Source of the DNA: a bacterium | GTDB taxonomy: Bacteria; Oederibacteriota; CAKKQC01 | DNA length: 64,000 nucleotides | Assembly (NCBI GenBank): GCA_919901855.1 | Contig: CAKKQC010000028.1 | Location: forward strand, 117,598 to 181,597 | Direction of reading: 5' to 3' | Shown here: piece by piece, positions 1 through 9,179 of the stretch | Layout: each line of letters opens with the position of its first letter | How positions within the stretch are numbered: the stretch's first letter is position 1 | The notes under the pieces: generated by a model | What the model was told of the DNA's origin: nothing | Seen by the model: only the letters and a program-made list of their open reading frames with translations | Databases searched by the model: none | Program-made: the position numbers and the translations under genes

Positions 1-91
1 CGCCCCCCCTCCGTCCGCTACTTCGGCGCGGACTAACGCGCCGCTGGCCTCCGCCTCGGCCCCTGACGCCCCCTCCCGCGCCGACAGAGAC

Positions 92-117
92 CGCTTTGCC
101 CAGCATCAGGCAAAGCG
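92..117. repeat. Inverted repeat upstream of the methyltransferase gene
   Basis: Two perfect 9-bp arms, CGCTTTGCC at 92-100 and GGCAAAGCG at 109-117, are separated by 8 nt. The repeat ends about 50 bp before the methyltransferase start codon. Methyltransferases of restriction systems are often autoregulated through upstream operators, so an operator role is possible; a terminator for a gene left of the window is equally possible. Nothing else is recognisable in bases 1-165. Confidence 0.45.
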
Positions 118-165
118 TCGAATCTCGGCCTTTCCGACTCACGGCCGCTGAGCGAACAATAGTGC

Positions 166-1551
166 ATGGACAGGGAACTGTCGGAACCGCTCGGTTTGGT
201 AGAATGCACGCCAACGGTGGATAGGCTGCGACCAATAGGCATCGATCTGTTTGCGGGCGCCGGGGGGATGAGTCTCGGCTTCGAGCAAGCCGGTTTCGAT
301 GTCGTTGCGGCGGTGGAAATCGATCCAGTGCATGCGGCCGTTCACAAGTTCAACTTCCCCGCCTGTGCCATGCTGACTAGCTCGGCGATAGGGCTTACCG
401 GAGCCGAGATCCGGAGGGCGGCCGGCATCGGGGCGCGGCGAGTCGACGTGGTATTCGGAGGCGCGCCGTGCCAGGGCTTCTCCCTGATCGGGCACCGCGC
501 AATGGACGATCCGCGCAATTCGCTCGTCGGCGAGTTCGTGAGAATCGTGTCCGAGCTCGAGGCGAGGTACTTCGTCTTCGAGAACGTGAGAGGCCTGACT
601 CTCGGCCCTCATCGACAGTTCCTGGAAGAGGTCATCGAAGCCTTCCGAGTCGCGGGCTATCGGGTTCGCGTTCCTTGGCACGTCTTGGACGCGAGCGCCT
701 ATGGCGTTCCGCAACATCGCGAACGATTGATCCTTCTGGGCGCCCGAAAGGGTTGCCGAGTGCCGGAATACCCCCTACCCACGACGTTGGCTGCAGGAGG
801 AGCGCCCACGCTTCCGCGCTTGCGAGTCGGCCCCACGTGTCGAGATGCACTCGGCGATCTGCCGGATGTGGACGCCTTCGAGGAGCTCTGGGAACGCGAC
901 GAGGTGAAGGCGGGCGAGTGGGGAAGACCCTCCCGCTATGGAGTGGAACTCCGATGCCTGAAGGGACTCGGATGGCACTTCGGCTATCGGAGGAAGATGG
1001 AACCCGGGATTCTCACTTCTAGCATACGGACGAGGCATTCGGACATTTCGCGTCGCCGCTTTTCGGAGACTGCCGGCGGAGAGACCGAGCCGATCTCGCG
1101 TTTCTACAGGCTCCCTGCCGACGGAATCTGCAACACTCTTCGGGCCGGCACGGACGCTGCTCGCGGAGCATTCACCAGTCCGCGTCCCATTCATTACGCA
1201 TTTCCTCGTTGCATCACGGTTCGGGAAATGGCTCGGTTGCACGGCTTCCCGGATTGGTTCCGATTGCACGAAACGAAGTGGCACGGCGCGCGCCAGGTCG
1301 GCAACGCCGTACCCCCTCCGCTGGCACGGGCGATTGCGACTGTCGTGATGTCGGCGCTCGGGGTGCGGCCCAGCCGGCCGAGGGATACTATTGTGCTCGG
1401 AGAAACGTCCCTCCTGCGAATGGATACATCGCACGCCGCGGCCTACTGGGGCGTGCCGAATCCCATCGGCAAGCGAGACAGAAAGAGCGGCGCGAGGAAG
1501 CGGAAACAAGAGGAGATCGAAGTCGAGCGCCTTCAGGCGGTGCATGCGTAA
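166..1551 (+). CDS. DNA (cytosine-5-)-methyltransferase of a restriction-modification cassette
   Basis: A 461-residue C5-cytosine methyltransferase that would protect host DNA from the endonuclease encoded next. The family motifs occur in order: the AdoMet-binding DLFAGAGG segment (about residues 27-34), the catalytic GAPCQGFS loop with nucleophile Cys102, the ENV motif (139-141), QHRERL (183-188), a variable target-recognition region (about 200-340), and the closing QVGNAVPPPLA motif. The ATG at 166 precedes motif I by about 26 residues, as is usual. Its stop overlaps the endonuclease ATG by one base (TAATG), so the pair is translationally coupled. Base composition is less GC-rich than in the main chromosome genes, which suggests acquisition. 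The recognition sequence cannot be read from the protein. Confidence 0.93.
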   Translation: MDRELSEPLGLVECTPTVDRLRPIGIDLFAGAGGMSLGFEQAGFDVVAAVEIDPVHAAVHKFNFPACAMLTSSAIGLTGAEIRRAAGIGARRVDVVFGGAPCQGFSLIGHRAMDDPRNSLVGEFVRIVSELEARYFVFENVRGLTLGPHRQFLEEVIEAFRVAGYRVRVPWHVLDASAYGVPQHRERLILLGARKGCRVPEYPLPTTLAAGGAPTLPRLRVGPTCRDALGDLPDVDAFEELWERDEVKAGEWGRPSRYGVELRCLKGLGWHFGYRRKMEPGILTSSIRTRHSDISRRRFSETAGGETEPISRFYRLPADGICNTLRAGTDAARGAFTSPRPIHYAFPRCITVREMARLHGFPDWFRLHETKWHGARQVGNAVPPPLARAIATVVMSALGVRPSRPRDTIVLGETSLLRMDTSHAAAYWGVPNPIGKRDRKSGARKRKQEEIEVERLQAVHA

Positions 1552-2360
1552 TGGCGGGAGCCAAGCAGCAGGGGCGCTACGGCGCTCTCGTTGCCAAGCT
1601 GTTCAAGGATCGGTATCGACCGGGTAAGACGCACGTGCCGTTCACGCGCGACGATCTGAGAACGGCAGCCAACGCGCTCCGCATCGTTCTGCCGAAGAAC
1701 TTGGGCGACGTCGTGTATTCGGTGCGATACCGGGCCGATCTGCCCGATGCAATCGTGAAGACGGAGCATGGCGGCAGGAAATGGATGATCCTCGGCGAAG
1801 GAATCGCGAAATACGCGTTCAGACTCATGAAACTCGAACCAATCGTGCCGAATCCTGGCATGTCGGTCGTCAAGATACCCGACGCCACTCCCGAGATCGT
1901 GGCACGCTACGCACAGAGCGACGAGCAGGCGCTTCTCTCCAAGGTTCGATACAACCGGATCATCGACATCTTTCTGGGCATTGCCACCTTCTCCCTGCAG
2001 AATCACCTGCGAACGACGGTGGAGGGCATCGGCCAGGTCGAGCTGGACGAACTATACGTGGGAGTGGACCGGCGAGGCCGGCAATACGTGATACCCGTAC
2101 AGGCGAAGGGGGGGAGCGACAAGCACTCGCCCGTCCAGACGCTGCAGGATATCGCATGCTGTCGCGAGAAATTCGATGGCCTCGTTTGTCGTCCCATTTC
2201 CGCCCAGTTTATGGACAACGAGACCATAGCCATCTTCGAGCTGACGGAAGAGCAGGACTCCGTGAGGATCGTCGAGGAGAAGCACTACAAGCTCGTGCCG
2301 GCGAGCCAAATCAGCAAGAAGGATCTGGAGGCCTACGGCAGAGCTCGGCCGGATCTCTAG
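1551..2360 (+). CDS. Type II restriction endonuclease, PD-(D/E)XK-like
   Basis: A 269-residue protein coupled one base downstream of the cytosine methyltransferase and converging on a vsr gene; that position is the main evidence for restriction function. A candidate nuclease core is visible: an acidic stretch ELDELY (residues 164-169), then a beta-strand with IPVQAKGG in which Gln184-Ala185-Lys186 would be the (D/E)XK element with Gln replacing the acid, a substitution seen in some restriction enzymes. Region 190-200 (KHSPVQTLQD) fits the helix that follows. The start is the ATG at 1551; the open frame continues upstream inside the methyltransferase gene but that part is shadow. The stop overlaps the convergent vsr stop by four bases (CTAG). 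Family assignment rests on context plus motif. Confidence 0.8.
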   Translation: MAGAKQQGRYGALVAKLFKDRYRPGKTHVPFTRDDLRTAANALRIVLPKNLGDVVYSVRYRADLPDAIVKTEHGGRKWMILGEGIAKYAFRLMKLEPIVPNPGMSVVKIPDATPEIVARYAQSDEQALLSKVRYNRIIDIFLGIATFSLQNHLRTTVEGIGQVELDELYVGVDRRGRQYVIPVQAKGGSDKHSPVQTLQDIACCREKFDGLVCRPISAQFMDNETIAIFELTEEQDSVRIVEEKHYKLVPASQISKKDLEAYGRARPDL

Positions 2361-2788
2361 CGCTTCGTAGCCGGCCCCAGGAACGCACCGACTTTTGCGG
2401 CTAGGTCCCCGGGATGCCGTCTCAACTGGCACTGCCAGACGGTCAGGACGGTCCATCCTCTTCTGCGTAGCCGCACTCGCGTCCTGCGGTCTCGTTCCCT
2501 GTTCTCTCTCCGTTTTGCACTCCAGAAGGCCCGATGCGACTTGGGAGCTCTGCCGTATCGGCACTTATGTGCGTGCCAGAAACAGCCATGCACGAGGATG
2601 ACTCGTCTTCGTGCAGGAAAGGCCACGTCGGGCGTGCCCGGAAGGCTATGCGGATGCAGGATGTAGTCCTTTCGATAGCGATAGCCACCGGCAGAGAGGA
2701 GGCGCCGCATGAGCAGCTCGGGGCCGGTGTTCTTACCCCGGACACGGCGCATTAGCGCGCTCCGCCTCCGGACGCTAAGCCGATCCAT
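2357..2788 (-). CDS. vsr: Very short patch repair endonuclease (Vsr)
   Basis: Vsr nicks DNA 5' of T in T:G mismatches produced by deamination of 5-methylcytosine, so it counters the mutational cost of the neighbouring methyltransferase. The 143-residue protein has the family signature: an N-terminal RGKNTGPELLMRRLL segment, LPGTPDVAF carrying the catalytic Asp, the GCFWHAHKC histidine/zinc segment, and the RENRERDRR and RRGWTVLTVW segments. The usual WEC near the end reads WQC here. Length matches the family. Upstream, TGTAAT lies 6 nt before the ATG, so a separate leaderless promoter is plausible. It converges on the endonuclease gene and shares four bases with it. Confidence 0.93.
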   Translation of the reverse strand: MDRLSVRRRSALMRRVRGKNTGPELLMRRLLSAGGYRYRKDYILHPHSLPGTPDVAFPARRRVILVHGCFWHAHKCRYGRAPKSHRAFWSAKRRENRERDRRTRVRLRRRGWTVLTVWQCQLRRHPGDLAAKVGAFLGPATKR

Positions 2789-3194
2789 GAGACCATTACA
2801 TCAAGCTGGTGGGTGCGAATACGAATCGCGGTGCGGATCCGGAGAACGCTTGGCTCTCCGCGCTCTCCGGGAGCCAGACGGCACTACCCGCCAGTTGGGG
2901 CCTTATCGTGTTCGTGTTGCGGTTCGTACCACCAGAAGTTGATGGGCTGCTTCGGGTTGTACGTCCGAAGGCCCTTCGATGAAGGGAGCAATGCTCCGAG
3001 GCTCGCCTTGACTTGATGTGCTCAAGAACATTGAGATCGAACCGCTGTCGAGCAGGCCCGAGACTGACGCGCCTTCTCGACTCCGGGCCACCGGGACTTG
3101 ACTGGCTCATCCATATTCGGACAGAGCATCCAGACTTCGATGTGCTTGACACGTCCGTCGCTCCATGCCAGCATCATGCGGGAAGGGGGTGTAG
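2789..3194. other. Stretch without a convincing gene between vsr and the sensor kinase
   Basis: About 400 bases. Short open frames exist on both strands but none has recognisable motifs, a ribosome-binding site and matching codon bias together. The left end should hold the vsr promoter. The right end carries the AAGGGGG ribosome-binding site of the kinase gene. It may be residue of an inactivated gene, but nothing identifiable remains. Confidence 0.5.
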
Positions 3195-5891
3195 ATGCCG
3201 TATATCTGTGACGATTGCGTTCGACCGAGCGAGGAGCGCGTCATCCTCGAGGGGCAAGCGGTGCGATGCTCTGGATGCGGCAAGCGCTTCCACCCAGACT
3301 GCTTCTTGGCTCACAATGGGCAGCGACACAACGGCAAGGCAACGTCCTCACCGCTTAGAGAACTAGGCGACCCCGGCGGCAATCGGGGCTCTGACAAGTT
3401 CCAGGAGATGGCGGATGCATCTGAGTTGCGAGGGGCCATTCTCGAGGCCCAAGAGGAAGACCAAGTCGTCTGGGCTCTCGTAAAATCCTGCGCGGTCTTC
3501 GGTTTTGAAAACGCCCGGTACTATGATGCCAACTATGATCGTCTCGCCAAGGAATACGGGTACACGCTGCGTGCCGCCTCCCGGACCTATGCTGGGGCTC
3601 CGGTCGGCTTTACGATATACAGGGCCACCATCTCGGATGCGGCAATTAAGTCGCGCGAGCCAGCGTGGGAAACTTATGATGAAGCCCATGCCGATCTGCT
3701 GAAGCGCGAATGGATCAACAAGCTGGAACTCCAGGGGCAGGGCTGGGTCGACATTCCCATACACTCCGGCGCGCGGCTGGTTGGTCTCTGGGCAATGGAT
3801 CGTAAGAGCGCGCGCAAGCTCACAGGGACGGAAAGGCATCACCTGCGAGAGACGGCCTCACTTGCCGCCCTCAAAGTTGACGGACTTCGGGAGCGATGGA
3901 TATGTTCGGTCATGGATCGCCTGGTAGGGAGATCGACGGCGCAGGATGACTGCAAGGCGGAATCGGCCCATTCCTCGGACTCGTTCATGAGGTCGCTATG
4001 CTTGGACCTGAACGCGGTATTCGGTTCCCTCTTCTTGTTCGATCCTGTTCGGGGAAGGATCGCGAAGAAGGTCGAGTTCCTCAACGATGGCGTGGGGGCT
4101 TCGGAAGTCAGCGCGCCGTGGGATAGGGAGTACCGCCTCGGCCAGTGCCTAACTGGCAAGGCGTTCGTGGACAGCCGGCTGCGGTTCATCCCCGATGTAG
4201 GTCGACTGAAGAGCGAGGAACCGGACCTCATCGAAAGTAGATCTGAAGACTGGCACGTGCTTGAGGGGCGCGAGCCGTTGAGGACCATCATGTATGGGAA
4301 GCTTATCGTTCCCCCAGACGCATCTGCTCTACTTCGGTTCATCAACAGGACGGATAGGCCAACACTCCCATTTACGCCAGCCCACGAAGCGCTCATGGAT
4401 CGTGCCGCCCTCTGTCTATCGCAAGTCTTGGCGCTTGAGCATGCCTCGCAGAGACTGCGCTCAGTGTGGCAGGGGTTCTCTTTCGCTTTGGGTAGGCCCT
4501 ACCAGGGATCCGCAAACTACGCCGCCATCGCGCGGGCCGCTGCGGATATCGGGTACCCGGTCTTCCTCATCACGATCTGGCAGGATGACGGAGTGCTCAG
4601 TGCATCATGGGCCAACGATAAGGAACTGAGCTCCGAGATGAAGCCTCTTGAGGGGGCGGCTGAGTGGCCCGAGATTCATGGACTCGGCCCGCCAGGCACC
4701 AAGAGCCTCGGTGCAATACCACGAGCCTTGCGTAATGTGCTTGAGAGGCGAGGGGTTCGAAGGATCTATGTTGTGCCGACATCATCAGGGAGGATGGAGG
4801 CGGCCATTCGGGAGCATACGGTTTCCATCATCCCCATCCGGATTGACGACGCGGAGAACGCGGAAGCTGAGGAACAGCGTTCTCCGGATGCCATACCGGA
4901 TTCGCACCTTTCCCTGGATGTTCTGGGGGGCTTGGTGGGCAGCATCCGAACCATTGCTCACAATCGGGATCTACTGCTTTCGGCTGACGAGGCGATCGGC
5001 ACGATTGCGCACGAGATGAACACGCCTTCCAGTGCGCTTGTGACGATGGCGGGGGTAATGGCTGACCAGTTGAGGGAGCTTTCATCGGCCATTCCTGATG
5101 AGGTGCATTCGGAGCTCGGCTATCAGGAAGTCATGGACAATGGGCATTTTAGGTGGCTCCGCGCTGTCGGGAGGAGGCAGATCGGAGCCTATCTCGAAAC
5201 TATTGATCGCAGGATCGACCATTACGCCGTCTACGTGCAGAAAGTTGTCGGCGATGCGCTCGTTTGGGCGAGGATGGGAGACAAGCAGATCGAGATGGAC
5301 TTCACCGACGTCAACATCCTCGACCTCCTCAAGTTGGTGGTTCACGAAGCCAAGAAACGGCTAGATGAGAAAGAGGCCGAGATCAGAGCTCCTTTCCGCG
5401 TGAAGATGGGCGAGAACGTCTCGAAAGTGGGATCTCTGGTTGCGGACCTTGTCCTCCTCCACAAGATGTTCGCCAACCTGCTCGACAACGCGATCAAGTA
5501 CTCCCACTCCAGGCCAGGCTTCGACAATGTCATCGTGATCAGCGCGGAACGTCAGACGGGCCTAGTAGACGTCGCATTCACTAACTGGGGGCTCGGCATC
5601 GACGAATCCGACTACGAGAACATCTTCGACAGGTTCTACCGGAGTTCGGTGCGGGATCGAAGGCATACCGTGAGAGGTGTCGGTCTGGGACTGGCGACCT
5701 GCAAGAAGATTGCGCTACTTCATGGGGGGACCATACGGGTTCAGTCCAGCCCGACGCTTGATGACCCCGATCGTGTAAAGGCAAAGGAGGGATATGAAAC
5801 GACGTTCACGGTTCGCCTCTCCACCAACCTGAAGAGGGGTCGCAAGGACATCATGGGGGCGGGAGTGCCATCTCATGGGGGCGACAAGTAG
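3195..5891 (+). CDS. Soluble sensor histidine kinase with N-terminal zinc finger and GAF-like domains
   Basis: An 898-residue cytoplasmic kinase with no transmembrane segment. It opens with a compact metal site: Cys5, Cys8, Cys25, Cys28, His33 and Cys36, a RING/treble-clef-like spacing. Then come two, possibly three, GAF-like sensory regions (about 75-235, 265-415 and 425-560). The dimerisation/phosphoacceptor helix has IAHEMNTP with His606, and the ATPase domain has Asn765 in LLDNAIKYS, a G1 box NWGLGI (Asn for the usual Asp) and the G2 box GVGLGLA. A strong ribosome-binding site (AAGGGGG) precedes the ATG. The receiver protein starts 2 nt downstream, so they form a two-component pair. Composition is lower in GC than the chromosome genes. 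Zinc-finger kinases next to a restriction cassette suggest a stress- or invasion-sensing role, but the ligand is unknown. Confidence 0.85.
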   Translation: MPYICDDCVRPSEERVILEGQAVRCSGCGKRFHPDCFLAHNGQRHNGKATSSPLRELGDPGGNRGSDKFQEMADASELRGAILEAQEEDQVVWALVKSCAVFGFENARYYDANYDRLAKEYGYTLRAASRTYAGAPVGFTIYRATISDAAIKSREPAWETYDEAHADLLKREWINKLELQGQGWVDIPIHSGARLVGLWAMDRKSARKLTGTERHHLRETASLAALKVDGLRERWICSVMDRLVGRSTAQDDCKAESAHSSDSFMRSLCLDLNAVFGSLFLFDPVRGRIAKKVEFLNDGVGASEVSAPWDREYRLGQCLTGKAFVDSRLRFIPDVGRLKSEEPDLIESRSEDWHVLEGREPLRTIMYGKLIVPPDASALLRFINRTDRPTLPFTPAHEALMDRAALCLSQVLALEHASQRLRSVWQGFSFALGRPYQGSANYAAIARAAADIGYPVFLITIWQDDGVLSASWANDKELSSEMKPLEGAAEWPEIHGLGPPGTKSLGAIPRALRNVLERRGVRRIYVVPTSSGRMEAAIREHTVSIIPIRIDDAENAEAEEQRSPDAIPDSHLSLDVLGGLVGSIRTIAHNRDLLLSADEAIGTIAHEMNTPSSALVTMAGVMADQLRELSSAIPDEVHSELGYQEVMDNGHFRWLRAVGRRQIGAYLETIDRRIDHYAVYVQKVVGDALVWARMGDKQIEMDFTDVNILDLLKLVVHEAKKRLDEKEAEIRAPFRVKMGENVSKVGSLVADLVLLHKMFANLLDNAIKYSHSRPGFDNVIVISAERQTGLVDVAFTNWGLGIDESDYENIFDRFYRSSVRDRRHTVRGVGLGLATCKKIALLHGGTIRVQSSPTLDDPDRVKAKEGYETTFTVRLSTNLKRGRKDIMGAGVPSHGGDK

Positions 5892-5893
5892 CG

Positions 5894-6652
5894 ATGCGCA
5901 TCCTCTGGCTTGAGGACGTCCCGGAGGAGGTCGGGCGCGTAACGCGCTCGCTCATGCGAGCTTCACATGAGCTGCGGGTGGCAAGGAGCTTCGACGAAGC
6001 CGTCGCGTATGTCGCGGAATCCGTTGCGGCGGGTGAGTACTATGACCTTGTGCTTCTCGATGCTCGCCTGGAGGAGCAGCACAAAGGTTCAATACTCTTT
6101 GGCCAGATGAGAAGGGGAGAGCACGGCTCGTGGGGCAAGGAAGTATGGGTGATTTTTCTGACCAAGTATAAGGAGAGCATCGTAGGCCAGATCCGTGGGA
6201 TCGAGCCACCTCCGCTGGGGGTGATCAGGAAACCTCTGAGCATGGAGGAGGTGAGAGATTGCTTCGGGAAGATCGGTGTTTCACTTTCGGAGACAGCCGT
6301 GACCGTTAGCGTTCCTCCAATCCAAGTGAATCCGTCTGCTCCTGGTGTTCCCCCGGCGCTTGTTCAATCGACCGTGAGGATCACCCTCTTCCCCAAAGAT
6401 CTTGCGGAGCTTGATGCGGTCGTGAGAGAACTCACCGCGAGTACAGCAATGGAGATTGAGTTGGCGGGCCACCATGTTGCAAGGATCCTAGATAGCTCGG
6501 ACGAGAATGGCCGTCTTGAATGCATAAAGAGATTCAGGGATGGTCTGGCCAAGGCTCCAGTCGCGATCAGAGAGGCACTCCGCGTCTCCGCAGCGGGGCG
6601 CGGGGCCGGCGGATCGGCGATGGAGTTCCTGCGAAGTCTAGCTGGTATGTGA
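5894..6652 (+). CDS. Response-regulator receiver protein with unknown C-terminal domain
   Basis: A 252-residue partner of the upstream kinase. The first 120 residues form a receiver domain: acidic pair Glu7-Asp8, phosphoacceptor Asp56 in LVLLDARLE, Thr90 and Lys113 (IRKPLS). After a Pro/Val-rich linker (about 130-160) comes a 90-residue domain with no visible helix-turn-helix, GGDEF, HD-GYP or other standard output motif. It probably acts by protein contact rather than as a classical transcription factor. The gap to the kinase is 2 nt. There is no gene downstream on this strand, so the two proteins may be the whole module, or the output is the neighbouring restriction cassette. Confidence 0.82.
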   Translation: MRILWLEDVPEEVGRVTRSLMRASHELRVARSFDEAVAYVAESVAAGEYYDLVLLDARLEEQHKGSILFGQMRRGEHGSWGKEVWVIFLTKYKESIVGQIRGIEPPPLGVIRKPLSMEEVRDCFGKIGVSLSETAVTVSVPPIQVNPSAPGVPPALVQSTVRITLFPKDLAELDAVVRELTASTAMEIELAGHHVARILDSSDENGRLECIKRFRDGLAKAPVAIREALRVSAAGRGAGGSAMEFLRSLAGM

Positions 6653-6948
6653 GCGCAGGCATATGGTCCGAGCCGAATACTGAGGTCTATCTGCCCTAGA
6701 TAATCGGAACTGACTCACCGTAGAGTGGCTGCCGCCATCCTCACCTCAGCTCATCCCGATCGAGTTACTGTGGGGCCATCTGGACAACACGACACACGCC
6801 AACACGCCGGCAGAGAACCGGACTCTCCTGGGGCGACGAACGCGACGCGGGATCTCGCGGGTTCAGGCGAAGCCGTCCATTGGTCGCGGCTTCCTGTCAC
6901 ACACCGGCTTGTTCACGTACTGATGTAACTCTATTGCGCGAGCCCCAA
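6653..6948. other. Intergenic region between receiver gene and efflux operon
   Basis: About 300 bases between two convergent transcription units. No supported gene, no clear rho-independent terminator and no tRNA were seen. It marks the step from lower-GC DNA on the left to very GC-rich DNA on the right. Confidence 0.5.
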
Positions 6949-8061
6949 TCAGTTCAGCGTCTGCCGGAACCGCTTGACAGCTAGCCACGCTGCGCATATC
7001 GCGAGCGCGGCCATGGCGGCGAGGTTGGGCCAGACGACCTCCGGCGAGCCGCCCTTGAGGATGATGTTGCGGAGGAGCGTGACGAAGTAGCGGAGCGGGT
7101 TGAAGTACGTGATCCAGTAGACGGCCGAGGGCATGTTCTCGAGGGGGAAGAAGACGCCCGAGAGCATCATGCCCGGGAGCATGAACAGGAAGCCGCCGAT
7201 CATGGCCTGCTGCTGGTTGCGGGCGAGCGACGAGATCAGGGTGCCGATGCTCGAGGTCGCGATGGCGAAGACGAAAGCCGAGAGGGCGACCATCCAGACG
7301 GCCCCGCGGAACGGGACTTCGAACCACAGGATGCCGCCGGCGAGGACGATCGGCGTGTTCACGAAGGCCATGAGGACGTAGGGAATCGTCTTGCCGGCCA
7401 GGATCTCCCACCGGCTCACGGGGGCGGAGAGGAGCATCTCCATCGTGCCGAGCTCCTTCTCGCGGGCCAGCCCCATCGCGGTCAGGATGACCATGAGCGA
7501 GAGCACGAGGACGGCCAGCGCGGGGATCATGAAGATCGACGACTCCATCGTGGGGTTGTACAGGACGCGGACGTCGAACCGGACCGGTCCGGCGGGGGGC
7601 GCCGTCCCGGCGGCGTCCCCGAGCACGCCCGCCGCGATGCCGGTGAGGTACCCCTCGACGGCGCGGGCGCGGACGGCGTTCGTGGCGTCGACGAGGAGTT
7701 GGGCTCGCCCGGCCCCTCGGCCGATCGCGCGGGTGAACCCGTGGGGTGGAGCGACAAGCACGGCGTCGGCACGCCCGGCGGCGAGGTCCTCGTAAGGGTC
7801 GGCGCGGTCGACCTTGGCGGGCAGGAAGTAGCCGGAGGCGTACGCCCGCTCGGCGATGCGGGCCGCGATCCGGTCGCCCGGGGCGGCCACCACGCCCAGC
7901 CGGATGTTCTTGATGTCGGTCCGCAGGGCGTAACCGAAGAGGGTCATCTGGACGACGGGGGCGATGAAGAGCAGGCCCACCATGCGCCGGTCGCGGAAGG
8001 CCTGGCTCAACTCCTTGCGGATGAACCCGAGGATGACGGGGTTCGGCCGGATCCGGATCAC
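6949..8061 (-). CDS. ABC-2 type permease, YbhR/YbhS-like (second of pair)
   Basis: Last gene of the efflux operon; 370 residues. Layout is that of YhhJ/YbhS-type permeases: an N-terminal RKELSQAFRDRR amphipathic segment and first membrane helix, a periplasmic domain of about 150 residues, then a cluster of five helices with AREKELGTMEMLLSAPVSRWE and FMLPGMMLSGVFFPLENMP signatures. GTG start at 8061 overlaps the upstream permease stop by four bases (GTGA). With its partner it should form the inner-membrane channel for a hydrophobic or cationic substrate, powered by the two ATPases encoded upstream. Substrate is not predictable from sequence. Confidence 0.9.
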   Translation of the reverse strand: MIRIRPNPVILGFIRKELSQAFRDRRMVGLLFIAPVVQMTLFGYALRTDIKNIRLGVVAAPGDRIAARIAERAYASGYFLPAKVDRADPYEDLAAGRADAVLVAPPHGFTRAIGRGAGRAQLLVDATNAVRARAVEGYLTGIAAGVLGDAAGTAPPAGPVRFDVRVLYNPTMESSIFMIPALAVLVLSLMVILTAMGLAREKELGTMEMLLSAPVSRWEILAGKTIPYVLMAFVNTPIVLAGGILWFEVPFRGAVWMVALSAFVFAIATSSIGTLISSLARNQQQAMIGGFLFMLPGMMLSGVFFPLENMPSAVYWITYFNPLRYFVTLLRNIILKGGSPEVVWPNLAAMAALAICAAWLAVKRFRQTLN

Positions 8062-9179
8062 GGCTCGAGATCCACCTTGAACCGGCGGACGGTCACGTTG
8101 ACGAGCACGAACCCGATAACGAGTAGGGCGGCCATGGGACCCGCGAGCTCGCCCAGTCCCGCGTCCTTGAGGAAGATCCCCCGGCAGATCTGCATGAACC
8201 AGCGGGCGGGGAGGACGGCGGACAGGTAGTGGAAGAACGCGGGCATGCTCTCGATCGGGAAGATGAACCCCGAGAGCAGCATCGCGGGGAGCAGGCTCGA
8301 GATCAGCCCCACCTGGATGGCGACGGCCTGCGCCCGGAGGGTGGTCGAGATCAGGAGGCCCTGGGCGAGCAGGGGCACGAGGAAGAGGAGGCACGAAACG
8401 GCAAAGAGGAGGTGGCTCCCGCGAAACGGCACGCCGAGGACGACCCGGGCCATCAGGTAGACGAGGACGATCGCGGCGACGACGAGCGCGAGGTAGGGCG
8501 CGAGCTTGCCCGCCACGATCTCGGCGGGGCGGACAGGGGTCGACAATAGCAGCTCCATCGACCCGGTCTCCCATTCCCGGGCCACGGTCAGGGCCGTGAG
8601 CATGACGGCCAGGATCGCGGTCACGACGACGAACAGGCCGGGGACGACGAACCACCGGCTGTTGAGTTCCGGGTTGTAGAGGAACCGGGTCTCGAGCCGG
8701 CCGGGCGGGGAGAAGGGGGAGGCGGCGAGGCGCTGGTTCGCGACCCGCTGGAGGCCGCCGAGGTAGCCGACGAGCGTGCCCGCGGAGGAGTTGTCGGCGC
8801 CATCCACCAATATTTGGACGCGGGCATCGGCCCCTTCTGCGACCTTGCGGCCGAAACCGCCCTCGATGACGACGACCGCCTTTGCGCGCTCGGCGTCGAG
8901 CAGCGCCGCGGGAGTCCAGTCCGCGGGCGCCGGGGAGACGAGGAAGAACCCGGACGCCGAGAACGTCCGCGCGAGCTCGCGGGAGGCGCGGGTCCGGTCG
9001 CGGTCCTGGACCATGATCCGGATCTCGCGCGGGTCGAGCTGCATGACGTACCCGAAGAACAGGACCAGGAGCAGGGGCAGCCCCAGCCCCATCGCGAGCG
9101 TGAAGGGGTCGCGGAGGACGTGGTGGACCTCCTTGCGCGCGATGGCGGCGACCCGGCGGGGATCGAAGGGCGGCGTCAC
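8058..9179 (-). CDS. ABC-2 type permease, YbhR/YbhS-like (first of pair)
   Basis: A 373-residue paralogue of the next permease with the same topology: N-terminal ARKEVHHVLRDP segment, one helix, a periplasmic domain, then five helices with AREWETGSMELLLSTPVRPAE and LLPAMLLSGFIFPIESMP. GTG start at 9179 overlaps the ATPase stop by four bases (GTGA), and its own stop overlaps the next permease start the same way. The two permeases probably heterodimerise, matching the two non-identical ATPases of this operon. Confidence 0.9.
   Translation of the reverse strand: MTPPFDPRRVAAIARKEVHHVLRDPFTLAMGLGLPLLLVLFFGYVMQLDPREIRIMVQDRDRTRASRELARTFSASGFFLVSPAPADWTPAALLDAERAKAVVVIEGGFGRKVAEGADARVQILVDGADNSSAGTLVGYLGGLQRVANQRLAASPFSPPGRLETRFLYNPELNSRWFVVPGLFVVVTAILAVMLTALTVAREWETGSMELLLSTPVRPAEIVAGKLAPYLALVVAAIVLVYLMARVVLGVPFRGSHLLFAVSCLLFLVPLLAQGLLISTTLRAQAVAIQVGLISSLLPAMLLSGFIFPIESMPAFFHYLSAVLPARWFMQICRGIFLKDAGLGELAGPMAALLVIGFVLVNVTVRRFKVDLEP

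Noticed and set aside
2796-3152. Possible small gene in the gap between vsr and the sensor kinase
   Set aside because: The frame has no recognisable motif and no ribosome-binding site, and its composition is Ser/Arg-rich shadow.
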